From Borreliella garinii (GTDB lineage: Bacteria > Spirochaetota > Spirochaetia > JABEVK01), in the NCBI GenBank assembly GCA_020720765.1, contig DYOB01000012.1:1-40153 (forward strand): a DNA stretch of 40,153 bases, given 5' to 3'. Below the pieces are notes generated by a model, which did not search any database, was not told the DNA's origin, and saw only the letters and a program-made list of their open reading frames with translations. This document shows positions 22,901 through 30,720 of the stretch, piece after piece. Position numbers and translations under genes: made by a program. Every line of letters starts with the position of its first letter. The stretch's first letter is position 1.

Positions 22901-24441
22901 ATCTTTTAGGGGAACTTGTCGGCGGCCAAGGGGCTGTCGACAAGAAGAAAGAATCCGAAGCCAAGAAAGACCGTGTTACCCGCGCCCAGCGGGATTTTGG
23001 CTTTTTTTGCGAGACTTATCTCAGCGATTATTTCTTCACAGACGCCGCAGAGTACCAACGCATTCTTTTCGACGTTGCTGATAGTCAGGCTCTTTCCCCA
23101 CAAACCATCAACCAGCTCAAAGTCTTTGTTCAACCCAAGTACCAGGACCTTTTGCAGCCGAATGAAACACTAGCCGGTGCCATGTTCATTGAGCCACGTG
23201 AACACGGCAAGACCGTCCGGTGGTCGTTTGCTTATCCCCTTTGGCGTCTGCTATGCAACAAGAGCAGGTATGTCCTTCTCATTGGTGCCGCTGGCGCAAC
23301 CGCATCGGAAAACCTCATTAATATCCGCACCGAACTTGAAGAGAACGAAGCCTTGATGGAGGACTTCGGCGACATGAAAGGTGATGGCCGCTGGAGTGAT
23401 AACCGCATCGAGCTCAAGAACGGTACCTGTTTGCAAGCCAAAGGTTCAGGCATGTCTATGCGCGGTACCCGCTACCGCCAATACCGCCCCGACCTGATTA
23501 TTCTGGATGACATCCTTAAAGACGACGCGGTAGATTCTCCCACCCAGCGGAGCAAGATTCATCGTTGGTTAAAGCGCGTGGTTTTCAACCTGGGAAAGAC
23601 TGCGTTCCTAGTCTGGGTGAATACCATTTTTCACAACGACGATCCTATTAGCCGTCTAATGGAGGAACTGAGAAGAGGTACGCTGAAGCGGTGGATTGCG
23701 GTACGCCTATCCTGTTGGAAGCCCGATGATTCTCCTTTATGGCCCGAAAACTGGTCACGGGAAATTCTTGAAGAGAAGCGTACTACACTGGGTTCCGATG
23801 TCTTTTCCACCGAATACGAAAACGAACCACTCTCCGATGAAGATCGCATCATCAAAGAAGAGTGGATCAGAAGAAACCAGTACACCTCCGACGAACGCCC
23901 GGCGCTCAACCTGCTTCGGAAATTCAACGGTGTGGATCCCGCAACAGGCGCACACGACGGCACCGCTATGGTTTCCATTGGGGTTGATCAAGTTGGAACA
24001 ATCTGGATTCTCGACCAATGGAGTAAGCCCTGCAGCGAAAACGAAACAGTTCTCCAACTCAGTACCAAGCACAAAGTTTTCCAATATGAACAAATTGCTT
24101 GGGAAGGAGTGAGCTTCCAGAAAATCTACGCGCGTTTCGTAGGAATGTTAGCCGCTCAGCAGGGTGTCTATCTCCCGATTAGAACAGTCGAAGCCGGAGG
24201 AGATTCTAAGGCGACACGTCTTCGTGCAATATCACCACTTATTGAAAACGGACTCATCCGGTTCCGCAAAACAGGTGATGAAGAACTTATCGATCAACTT
24301 TGCCAGTTTCCAAAAGCCAAATTTGACGACCTTTGCGACGCCTTGGCTTACGCTGTGAAAATTGCTGGTTCAGGTCCTTCGGCGCCTTTTATTTTCCAGG
24401 CTGGAAAACGGCAATCAAAGTCCATTTTAAGGGGGTTTTAA
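22897..24441 (+). CDS. large terminase subunit (Mu gp28-like)
   Basis: A 514-residue packaging motor. The ATPase domain has a variant Walker A (EPREHGKT, about 99-106) and Walker B LIILDD (about 200-205). The C-terminal RNase H-like nuclease shows Asp in FNGVDPATGAHDG and the late DDLCDALAYAV motif. It cuts and pumps DNA into heads. The start is TTG in a TTGA overlap with the small subunit stop. Length and motifs match Mu-type terminases, which take host DNA flanking the inserted phage. Confidence 0.9.
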   Translation: MNLLGELVGGQGAVDKKKESEAKKDRVTRAQRDFGFFCETYLSDYFFTDAAEYQRILFDVADSQALSPQTINQLKVFVQPKYQDLLQPNETLAGAMFIEPREHGKTVRWSFAYPLWRLLCNKSRYVLLIGAAGATASENLINIRTELEENEALMEDFGDMKGDGRWSDNRIELKNGTCLQAKGSGMSMRGTRYRQYRPDLIILDDILKDDAVDSPTQRSKIHRWLKRVVFNLGKTAFLVWVNTIFHNDDPISRLMEELRRGTLKRWIAVRLSCWKPDDSPLWPENWSREILEEKRTTLGSDVFSTEYENEPLSDEDRIIKEEWIRRNQYTSDERPALNLLRKFNGVDPATGAHDGTAMVSIGVDQVGTIWILDQWSKPCSENETVLQLSTKHKVFQYEQIAWEGVSFQKIYARFVGMLAAQQGVYLPIRTVEAGGDSKATRLRAISPLIENGLIRFRKTGDEELIDQLCQFPKAKFDDLCDALAYAVKIAGSGPSAPFIFQAGKRQSKSILRGF

Positions 24442-25680
24442 ATGTCCAAGAAAAAGATTCAAAATGATGTCCTTGTCAAAAGGCTCATCCTTGCAGACAA
24501 TGCAAGTTCCTTGATGGCCTACCTGCCTAACCCCGACGAAGTACTTACCAACTCTGGGGAGGCTCTCTCCATCTACCGAGATATGAAGGTGGACGGTAGG
24601 GTAAAATCGCTTTTGAAATTAGCCCGCGGACAAATAACCAAATGGCCGATCCACCTGGAACAAGGCGAAGCCCTTCCCAAGGTGGAAGAATTTGTTAGAA
24701 CAGCCATATCCCAGGTGCCTCTTGAAAAAGTGGTTCGCCGCCTTCTCCCTGCCGTAGACTTTGGCTTTTCTGTGGCCGAGGTTGTGTGGCAGAACAAGGA
24801 CGGCTGGTGGTACCCCGAAGATGTAATCGGTAAAAAGCCTGACCGCTTCCTTTTTGATAAAGACGGACTTTTGTCCCTCAAAGATAAGAACGACCTTATA
24901 CCTCTTTCGGGGTATGATTATAAATTTCTCCTCTTCCGACATGATAAGGAGCCAGAAAACCCTTACGGTACCAGTCTCCTCAAATCGGCTTACTGGCCCT
25001 GGAAATTCAAGAAGGCCGGTCTTGGCTTCTGGCTGACCGCAACAGAGAAGTTCGCCGTGCCGACAATTCTTGCGCTTTTCGATTCTCAAGAAGGTGAAGA
25101 AAAGGTCAAAGCGCGAGCCCAAGCCCTGGGTGAAATGCTCAGCTCCATCAACTCCGGATCCACGGCATCCGTTGCCAACGTCAAGGATATTAGGACCATC
25201 ACCACGGCGGGAGACCTGGCCGACTTTAGGGCGCTCATCGACTGGTGTGATACGCAAATTGCTTATGCTCTTACGGGGCAATCACTCGCCACCGGTGAGG
25301 CGGAGTTCGGTTCGCGGGCGCAAAGTGAAATCCACCAGGACACCATGGAAGACACGGCAAGGGCCGCCATTACTGACCTCACCGAGGTTTTGCAGCGCTT
25401 TATCGATTGGATTGTAGAACTGAACTTCGGGCCGGATATCGCTTCACCTCAAATCTTCTTTGACACCGCCAATCACGCGAGTTGGGACATGGTGCGTGAT
25501 GCTCTGGATCGCGGATTCCCGGTATCAAAAAGCGCTCTCTATGACCGCTACGGTCTACCACGGCCGAAGGACGAAGAAGATGCTTTCCTATCTCCCAACC
25601 CCCAACAGCCAGCGGGTCAAGACCTCTTTATGGCCGACGAACCGGTAAAAAAAAACGGCTTTCGGAAGAGGTTGTTCTAG
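24442..25680 (+). CDS. portal protein (Mu gp29/DUF935-like), short zero-frame form
   Basis: A 412-residue protein with DUF935 portal features (LRKLVRGQITKWP-like start, GFSVAEVVWQNKDGW, and LTGQSLATGEAEFGSRAQSEIHQD). It forms the portal ring at the packaging vertex. It is about 100 residues shorter than Mu gp29. The missing C-terminal helical part appears encoded in the -1 frame beyond an A9 run, joined to the MuF frame. The zero frame ends in a basic tail after the slippery run. Confidence 0.85.
   Translation: MSKKKIQNDVLVKRLILADNASSLMAYLPNPDEVLTNSGEALSIYRDMKVDGRVKSLLKLARGQITKWPIHLEQGEALPKVEEFVRTAISQVPLEKVVRRLLPAVDFGFSVAEVVWQNKDGWWYPEDVIGKKPDRFLFDKDGLLSLKDKNDLIPLSGYDYKFLLFRHDKEPENPYGTSLLKSAYWPWKFKKAGLGFWLTATEKFAVPTILALFDSQEGEEKVKARAQALGEMLSSINSGSTASVANVKDIRTITTAGDLADFRALIDWCDTQIAYALTGQSLATGEAEFGSRAQSEIHQDTMEDTARAAITDLTEVLQRFIDWIVELNFGPDIASPQIFFDTANHASWDMVRDALDRGFPVSKSALYDRYGLPRPKDEEDAFLSPNPQQPAGQDLFMADEPVKKNGFRKRLF
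25647..25656 (+). promoter_or_regulatory. candidate -1 frameshift site A_AAA_AAC in portal gene
   Basis: Nine A then C. In the portal frame the ribosome reads GTA AAA AAA AAC, which contains the canonical heptamer A_AAA_AAC at 25650-25656. A -1 slip continues as CGG CTT TCG GAA GAG into the MuF frame, open throughout. A second A9C run exists in the chaperone gene. A one-base undercall in a homopolymer (true A10) is the alternative. Confidence 0.6.
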
Positions 25681-25742
25681 CCCAGGAAAAGGCAAAACTT
25701 AAAGAGCTTGATGGCATCGCCAGCCGCTACCAGGATAGGATT

Positions 25743-27098
25743 ATGGAACGGCTTCGGGATAAAGTTCGAACCTGGTTCAACTCTTTTAAGGGATTGCCAA
25801 CAAAGGAAGAGCTTGAACAGACAACGCCCTACAACAATGACATTGACTTGTTCCGAGAAACAGAGGAGGTTTTCCTTCTTTCGGCACTCACAGGAATGGA
25901 CCATGCATCCACCGATTTAGAGTTAGCCGATGAGGATATCAGCCCGGAAGGTATTTCGTTCGAAGAGGCTTCAACGTTCCTAAAAACCAGGCTTCCTCTC
26001 ACTTCAAAAGAATGGTATGACCTTGAACCAAAAGTGAGATTTCGGGCGTTCACCGTTGCCGCTCTCGGAGAAGTAGATGCCATTGATAAAGTAAAGCAAC
26101 GCCTCCTCTCTACCATCGAGAAAGGAGGAACGCTGGAGCAGTTCTGGAACGAACAAAAGTTGTTGGAGAACGGCGGCCTAGCCGGAAGGAATCCTATGTA
26201 TTGGGAAACGGTCTATCGAACCAATATGCAGACTTCCTACAACGCCGGCCGTGCTATGGAGTTCCAGCGGACACAACCTGAATACCTTGAATTCATAGGC
26301 GTCGAAGATGAACGGCAAACTGATATATGTTCCAAACGTAGCGGGATCATTCTCCCTGCCTCGCATGCGTTTTGGAAGTCGAACTGGCCACCGCTCCACT
26401 TCAATTGTCGCTCTACTGTTCGACCAGTCCCCCAAGAAGAGATTGACTACATCAAGCAAACGAACCCGACATGGGAACGGACACCGGACAGAAATCTGCC
26501 CATCGGCGAGGATAAAAAAGGCTTCGGCGAGAACCCGCTGGACTCGGGCAGTTTCTTCAAAATCACGCCTGGAATGGCTGATCGGATTGAAGGAAATCCT
26601 CTTTTAAAGATGGATTTATTAGAAGTAGCACAATCTTCTGGCGTTGTTTCCGACCCGATTCAATCAATTCGCCTCATCCAACAAAACGCCGCAGTCAGGA
26701 TAAATAACCAAATGATTCAGGACGTTATAGAGGAGAGAAAAATTATTAAAGCCGAATTAGCTCCTCTGATTGGTAAGAAGGTTTTTGTTCCTTCATTGTC
26801 TGAAAGCGTAGAGATTAGTAAAAAAGGTATTGACCACGCCTTTGCTTTCTCTGCTAGCAAAGTAAAAATTAACGCACTTCTGGATTTGGAAAACATACTT
26901 AGAAAATCCATTTTAGCTGGTAACCCTGTCGAATATTCCAAAGGTGGTGGAATGTATAAGGAGGTCATTTACACAAGAGTAGTTATCGAAACAGGAACTC
27001 AACCGAGAATTCTCAATTTCACAATTTTCAGAAGGCAGGATAATTCCCTGGTTCTTTATGATGTTGCTGAACGGAAAATTGTGAAGGGAAAAAAATAA
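25743..27098 (+). CDS. portal C-terminal part plus MuF minor head protein with C-terminal nuclease-like domain
   Basis: A 451-residue frame (longer if entered by frameshift). Residues about 1-65 look like the C-terminal helices of a portal. About 75-260 is a MuF/gp30 domain (SKEWYDLEPKVRFRAFTVA, then the DERQTDICSKRSG and PPLHFNCRSTVRPV signature). Residues about 330-451 resemble the barnase/EndoU-type (BECR) toxin domains often fused to MuF: KKGIDHAFAFSASKVKINAL followed by a long strand region ending DNSLVLYDVA. DNA is visibly richer in A/T there. The ATG at 25743 has AGGA at seven bases, so independent start is also possible. No immunity gene follows. Confidence 0.8.
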   Translation: MERLRDKVRTWFNSFKGLPTKEELEQTTPYNNDIDLFRETEEVFLLSALTGMDHASTDLELADEDISPEGISFEEASTFLKTRLPLTSKEWYDLEPKVRFRAFTVAALGEVDAIDKVKQRLLSTIEKGGTLEQFWNEQKLLENGGLAGRNPMYWETVYRTNMQTSYNAGRAMEFQRTQPEYLEFIGVEDERQTDICSKRSGIILPASHAFWKSNWPPLHFNCRSTVRPVPQEEIDYIKQTNPTWERTPDRNLPIGEDKKGFGENPLDSGSFFKITPGMADRIEGNPLLKMDLLEVAQSSGVVSDPIQSIRLIQQNAAVRINNQMIQDVIEERKIIKAELAPLIGKKVFVPSLSESVEISKKGIDHAFAFSASKVKINALLDLENILRKSILAGNPVEYSKGGGMYKEVIYTRVVIETGTQPRILNFTIFRRQDNSLVLYDVAERKIVKGKK

Positions 27099-27116
27099 GG
27101 CCCCAATAAAGGGGCC
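27099..27116 (+). terminator. hairpin after the late right operon
   Basis: GGCCCC-AATAAA-GGGGCC directly follows the MuF stop. The six-pair GC stem lacks a strong U-run (AAAGGG follows), so termination would be weak or factor-assisted, or the hairpin may stabilise the 3' end. Confidence 0.55.
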
Positions 27117-27296
27117 AAAGGGTCGGTAACTATTCCTGGCTTACAACTCCAGTAGTTATCCAACCTTCTTATATTATAGGACGAACTTCAGAAAACATCA
27201 AGTTTGAAGGCTGTTTTTAGGAGGTTTTTCAGGCTTTTGAAGGCTCTTTAACCGGAAAGGAAATTCACTTCCAGATCGCTTCCAGTTATCTTGCAC

Positions 27297-27542
27297 GATT
27301 TTGAGAAATTCAACGTTTTTCGCGTGCTCGTAATGACTATCTAAGTTGTTATTTATAAATAGTTTGTTCTGGATTTAAACGCATTAAACGTGTTTTTCGA
27401 ACTTTACGTGATTTTGACCGGTTCTCGTGTTTTCCATGGAAATGCAGCTCAACTTTACATCATGCTTTTTGACCTTCTATTCTCTTTAATTGACTATCTT
27501 ATATAGATTTATTCGTATTTTCTGCTTTTTACTGATTTCTCA
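27297..27542. other. putative right-end transposase binding sites
   Basis: Read from the end inward (minus strand), the core RGAAAAYACG-like motif occurs at 27523-27514 (AGAAAATACG), 27435-27426 (GGAAAACACG), 27398-27389 (GAAAAACACG) and, in a variant, 27322-27314 (CGAAAAACG). Three are followed by an A/T-rich AAATC or AAAATC at similar distance. Mu ends have such repeated sites with CGAAA cores. CA at 27541-27542 or 27560-27561 would give the usual TG...CA terminus. The rest of the 27117-27296 gap holds only two copies of TTTGAAGGCT and no gene. Confidence 0.6.
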
Positions 27543-30284
27543 TTATAAGTGATAGATTACAATGGAGAACCGGGTGACAGGCTTGCGACTTATCCACTGG
27601 GGTTCCTTTACCACCACCTCCGGATAAATATCAGACATAACCCCAATAACCGCCGACCATTTTTTCAGTGTGGCCAACTGTTCTTCGAATTCTTCGCGAA
27701 TTTTGTCGGAGACAATAAGTGGAAGTTCACCCTGGGTTATTTCCTTGGTTTTTTTTCTCACTGGAGGAAACCTTTTACTCATGGCGGTTTCTTCGAAAAG
27801 TTGGCCCATAGGTTCGCGGTCAACACGGATGGAGGGCAGAATATTCTTGACCATTTCTTCCAATCTTTTTCTTGGGAAGGGAAGGACTGGTAGGATTTCT
27901 TTCCAGTCGTGGTGTTCTAATTCCCTCAGGCCGGATTTTCTTTGTACATGTTGGAGAATGGACCTGTCTATAAGCGCGATGGCCACTGCGTCGACAGCGT
28001 GATGTCGGTGATCGGAGCGATTTTTTCTAGCGGGATAATCTTTATCGTCGTCGTATTTGCGTCTGGTAAGAAGTGCATTAAGACCATGAGTTGAACGGAA
28101 TGCAAAGGTAATGTTTCCGATGGAGTTCCAAATTTTATTCCGGGGACAAACGACACTCAAATAGCGTGTAGCCGCTTTTGCGATGTAATGGTTGTCTGTC
28201 AGCTGGCGCTGAACGAACTCTTCCGATTCATCAAAGTCCTCCATGGCCTCCTTTGTAAATTTACCTCTCTTTGAGACATTATACCGTTCTATACCCGGGT
28301 AGGTTCGTTTGACTCTGTCGGAAATTGATTCCCAGGAGTAACCAGCCGGGCTACTGTGAAATGCCTCCCATGGGCTACGCTTGCCCTTGTAAGCATTAGC
28401 AGTTTTATAACTGACAGTGAGATTACTCATTCCATCCAAAAGTGTTCTACTGTAGGGGAGTATATGTTCGATCTCCACTTCGTCAGAGAAAAGCTGCCTT
28501 AGACTGATGGGTTTTCCAGAATAAAGGCAGCATCTTGCGGCCTGGTCCTTACCCAATTCTTCCCATAATTTGTACTTTTTTAAGTCCCAGCTGCTGGGGT
28601 GTGCAATACCAATGTGACGTAGTTCTTCCTTGATCCTTTGGTTCAATTTTTGGTTGGCCGCCTGTTGTTTTGATGTTTCATCTTTCTGTTTTTTTGTTTG
28701 TTTAAGATCGCGACCCATTTCCAGAACGACCTCATTCGGGTTTCCGAAACGCTGAATGAGTTTATTTACAAGCAAGCGCAATTGATTTAGGGCAATATGT
28801 ACCGTTGGATTCGTAATCCTTCCAAAGTGCTCGATAGCCCTGACCATGTAGGAAGTATCATTTTTCTCTGGGGCAATTGTTTTTTTATCGGTACGTCGTA
28901 CTGCCTGGTCCCACAAGATTTCTCCATAATATGGAAGATGCTTACCTAAGCCATCTCCATAAGCGCTTGTTAAAAGTGAATGGTGAAAACCGGCAGATTC
29001 AACAGCTGTGCTGTAAATTTGTCCCTGGCGGAGGTAATCAAGTACTTTTTGAGCAAAGGAAATCGAAACAGAGGCGGTTTGAGGGTTGGCTATTGAAAAG
29101 TCAAGCATTTTCCCCATTTGTTCTTCACTTAAAATGAGTGTTTGAAATAAGCCTCGAATGATATCATCATCGTTTTCACTTGCCACCGCTTCAACTATTT
29201 GGTCTTGAAGTTTGTCCGATAATTCATCCCACTGGGGCCCTACGAAATCAGGTTGGCGGAACTTTTCACTGATCCAGTCTCCCTGTAAGCCGTCGGCTCT
29301 CTTGGGATCATTTTCCAGAGAAAAGGTCTGGTTAGACGAAATACCAAGTTTCTTTTTGATTTCGGGCCAACCTAAAGTTCTTTCTCGCCCCTTACCCTTC
29401 CATTTAGCCGCTTCCTTGCCTTCGAGTAATCTATACAATAAGTCCTTTTGCGTTTGTGTGAGCTCTTCTTTCCCTGTCTCCGTATAGATTTTCAAAGCGT
29501 TTACTTCTTGGTAAATTCGGAAGCGTTGCAGTGTCGGGAGAAAATTCCAGGCACGAGGTTCTCCCGTAAAAAGACACAGACCGCGAATCTGAGGCTTTAG
29601 AGGGCGCTGGAAATAGGTTTTGTTTCGCAGTTCTTCCCATGGGAGAGTGGGATGGAACTTAACCTGTTCTTTTCGAATAGTTTCCCATTCTTCCAGATAC
29701 ATTTCACGAAGAGGAAAAATATTGGTGAGTTCAGGTCGAAACCGGAGACCTTGCCCAACTGTCTTACTCGTTTCCCATAAATATTCTCCGAGAGTTCTGT
29801 AGCGGGTCTTATCTTCTAATTTTTCCTTCAGAGATTTCATTTTCTCTTTGAGTTGGCTTAGGTTCTTGTCTTCCTCGGAATCGCTTTTCCTATTAGAAAG
29901 AAAACCTCTTCTGCCGGACAGGTGAAGCAAAACTCTTCCCAATTCAAAGGGTGGGAGTTTTTCAGTTAGAGCTTTTACCCGAAGGTTGTAAGGATTCATT
30001 TTTTTTATTTCTTGCTGAGTTGTAGAATCTGCGGGAAAAAAACCAGAGCGTATCAGTAAGTTCTTCACGACTTTCATACGGCGTTGAGTCCTATACCTTT
30101 GTCGGCGCATCAGGCGGGCTTGTCGCCTGGCCTGGTTCAAACTCTCTCCAGACTTCGGGTCACGTCCATCATGAAATATTCGGACACCGAGGTCCATCAA
30201 ATCGAAAGGAACTCCGCTCTTTGTTTCCAAGGCAGCCCAACCAATCGAGTTTGTACCCATATCTAAACCCAAACGCCATTCCAT
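27543..30284 (-). CDS. cas9: Cas9 endonuclease, type II-C-like, C-terminus probably truncated
   Basis: A 913-residue RNA-guided nuclease. RuvC-I Asp8 (LDMGTNSIGWA), an Arg-rich bridge helix (about 52-80), a helical recognition lobe (about 85-480), RuvC-II Glu522 (VVLEMGRD), HNH with His607 (IEHILPYS) and Asn630, and RuvC-III His762/Asp765 (HHAVDAV) are all present. Only about 150 residues follow RuvC-III, against about 200-250 in type II-C proteins, so most of the PAM-interacting domain seems missing. The MGQLFEET motif of the WED/PI entry is present at about 826. The stop lies at the prophage end. AAGGGAG precedes the ATG. No cas1, cas2 or array is nearby. Confidence 0.9.
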   Translation of the reverse strand: MEWRLGLDMGTNSIGWAALETKSGVPFDLMDLGVRIFHDGRDPKSGESLNQARRQARLMRRQRYRTQRRMKVVKNLLIRSGFFPADSTTQQEIKKMNPYNLRVKALTEKLPPFELGRVLLHLSGRRGFLSNRKSDSEEDKNLSQLKEKMKSLKEKLEDKTRYRTLGEYLWETSKTVGQGLRFRPELTNIFPLREMYLEEWETIRKEQVKFHPTLPWEELRNKTYFQRPLKPQIRGLCLFTGEPRAWNFLPTLQRFRIYQEVNALKIYTETGKEELTQTQKDLLYRLLEGKEAAKWKGKGRERTLGWPEIKKKLGISSNQTFSLENDPKRADGLQGDWISEKFRQPDFVGPQWDELSDKLQDQIVEAVASENDDDIIRGLFQTLILSEEQMGKMLDFSIANPQTASVSISFAQKVLDYLRQGQIYSTAVESAGFHHSLLTSAYGDGLGKHLPYYGEILWDQAVRRTDKKTIAPEKNDTSYMVRAIEHFGRITNPTVHIALNQLRLLVNKLIQRFGNPNEVVLEMGRDLKQTKKQKDETSKQQAANQKLNQRIKEELRHIGIAHPSSWDLKKYKLWEELGKDQAARCCLYSGKPISLRQLFSDEVEIEHILPYSRTLLDGMSNLTVSYKTANAYKGKRSPWEAFHSSPAGYSWESISDRVKRTYPGIERYNVSKRGKFTKEAMEDFDESEEFVQRQLTDNHYIAKAATRYLSVVCPRNKIWNSIGNITFAFRSTHGLNALLTRRKYDDDKDYPARKNRSDHRHHAVDAVAIALIDRSILQHVQRKSGLRELEHHDWKEILPVLPFPRKRLEEMVKNILPSIRVDREPMGQLFEETAMSKRFPPVRKKTKEITQGELPLIVSDKIREEFEEQLATLKKWSAVIGVMSDIYPEVVVKEPQWISRKPVTRFSIVIYHL

Positions 30285-30294
30285 GTTTACTCCC

Positions 30295-30323
30295 TTGACA
30301 GATGGAAAAAGTAGCGTTATAGT
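30295..30323 (+). promoter_or_regulatory. tracrRNA promoter
   Basis: TTGACA (30295-30300), 17-base spacer, TATAGT (30318-30323), pointing away from cas9. Expected start is at 30329-30331. The -35 box overlaps the ribosome site of cas9 on the other strand, so cas9 transcripts must start farther upstream and run antisense through this promoter. Confidence 0.85.
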
Positions 30324-30329
30324 TTTCTT

Positions 30330-30417
30330 AACACTAATGCTTTATCGCTCTGCCCGTTAACAAGACGCCCCTCGGGGTCGTCGTCAGATTTAAAGAGGGG
30401 TTCGCCCCTCTTTTTTT
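30330..30417 (+). ncRNA. putative tracrRNA
   Basis: A gene-free stretch of about 88 bases between a near-consensus promoter and a strong terminator, directly 5' of and divergent from cas9. The 5' part is A/T-rich and unstructured, suitable as anti-repeat. It is followed by GACGCCC-CTCG-GGG-T-CGTC (one bulge) at about 30364-30382 and the terminator stem at 30392-30413. Size, two 3' hairpins and place are as expected for a tracrRNA. With no array in the window, the repeat pairing cannot be tested. Confidence 0.7.
30392..30417 (+). terminator. rho-independent terminator of tracrRNA
   Basis: AAAGAGGGG-TTCG-CCCCTCTTT, a nine-pair stem closed by a stable UUCG tetraloop, continuing into seven U in all. 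It is strong in the plus direction only. Confidence 0.9.
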
Positions 30418-30485
30418 ATTATGATAGACCTTGAAACTAAAAAGCGATAGTCTTTTCTATGAAAAATATTTAATATTTTTGAGTC

Positions 30486-30528
30486 TATGCTATTTACAGC
30501 TGTCCCCCACCTCCACATATGCTATACT
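30486..30528 (+). promoter_or_regulatory. promoter region of the nucleotidyltransferase pair
   Basis: TATACT at 30523-30528 ends six bases before the ATG at 30535, so the mRNA would be leaderless. The -35 is weak. TATGCTAT occurs twice (30486-30493 and 30518-30525), the second overlapping the -10, a possible operator. An AT palindrome (AAAAATATTTAATATTTTT) lies just upstream at about 30461-30480. Confidence 0.5.
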
Positions 30529-30534
30529 ACAACT

Positions 30535-30720
30535 ATGGATAGGAGCTTCTGGAAAGTCACATTTCACAACTTAAAAACACAGGAGAATCTTCCGCCTTTC
30601 CAGAATTATGTGGATGGTCTGGAAGAATTGGAACGGCTTCGGAGGGCCTACATTCAATGGAAATATTCCAATGCTGAACCCCGACTTCAAAGAACTGCTA
30701 GAGTTATTCAACGAAGCTAA
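30535..30720 (+). CDS. small protein preceding nucleotidyltransferase (putative antitoxin)
   Basis: A 61-residue basic protein beginning MDRSFWKVTFHNLKTQEN with a helical remainder. It overlaps the nucleotidyltransferase gene by 50 bases in another frame, the compact layout of toxin-antitoxin modules. No Shine-Dalgarno sequence is seen; a -10 box six bases upstream suggests a leaderless start. I recognise no family. Confidence 0.6.
   Translation: MDRSFWKVTFHNLKTQENLPPFQNYVDGLEELERLRRAYIQWKYSNAEPRLQRTARVIQRS

Larger units (their letters stand above)
1..27542. mobile_element. Mu-type transposable prophage, right part (left end outside window)
   Basis: The span carries a DDE transposase of MuA type, a MuB-type ATPase, Gam, GemA/gp16, gp25 to gp30-like packaging genes, a LexA-type repressor, and capsid and tail genes. 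No tail sheath gene is seen and the tube protein is Ig-tailed, so a non-contractile tail is likely, as in the B3/D3112 group. The right end is placed near 27,542 because four transposase-site-like motifs lie between 27,314 and 27,523, and the next gene is a bacterial cas9. Two CA dinucleotides (27,541-27,542 and 27,560-27,561) could be the terminal bases. The left end lies before base 1. Whether the prophage is active cannot be told. Confidence 0.9.

Noticed and set aside
27297-27435. Repeats near cas9 as remnants of a CRISPR array
   Set aside because: Spacing is irregular (about 75, 37 and 88 bases), copies are degenerate, and they match transposase-site expectations better.
30284-30540. CRISPR array upstream of cas9
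   Set aside because: No repeated unit of 24-40 bases is present; only the single tracrRNA-like transcript unit.
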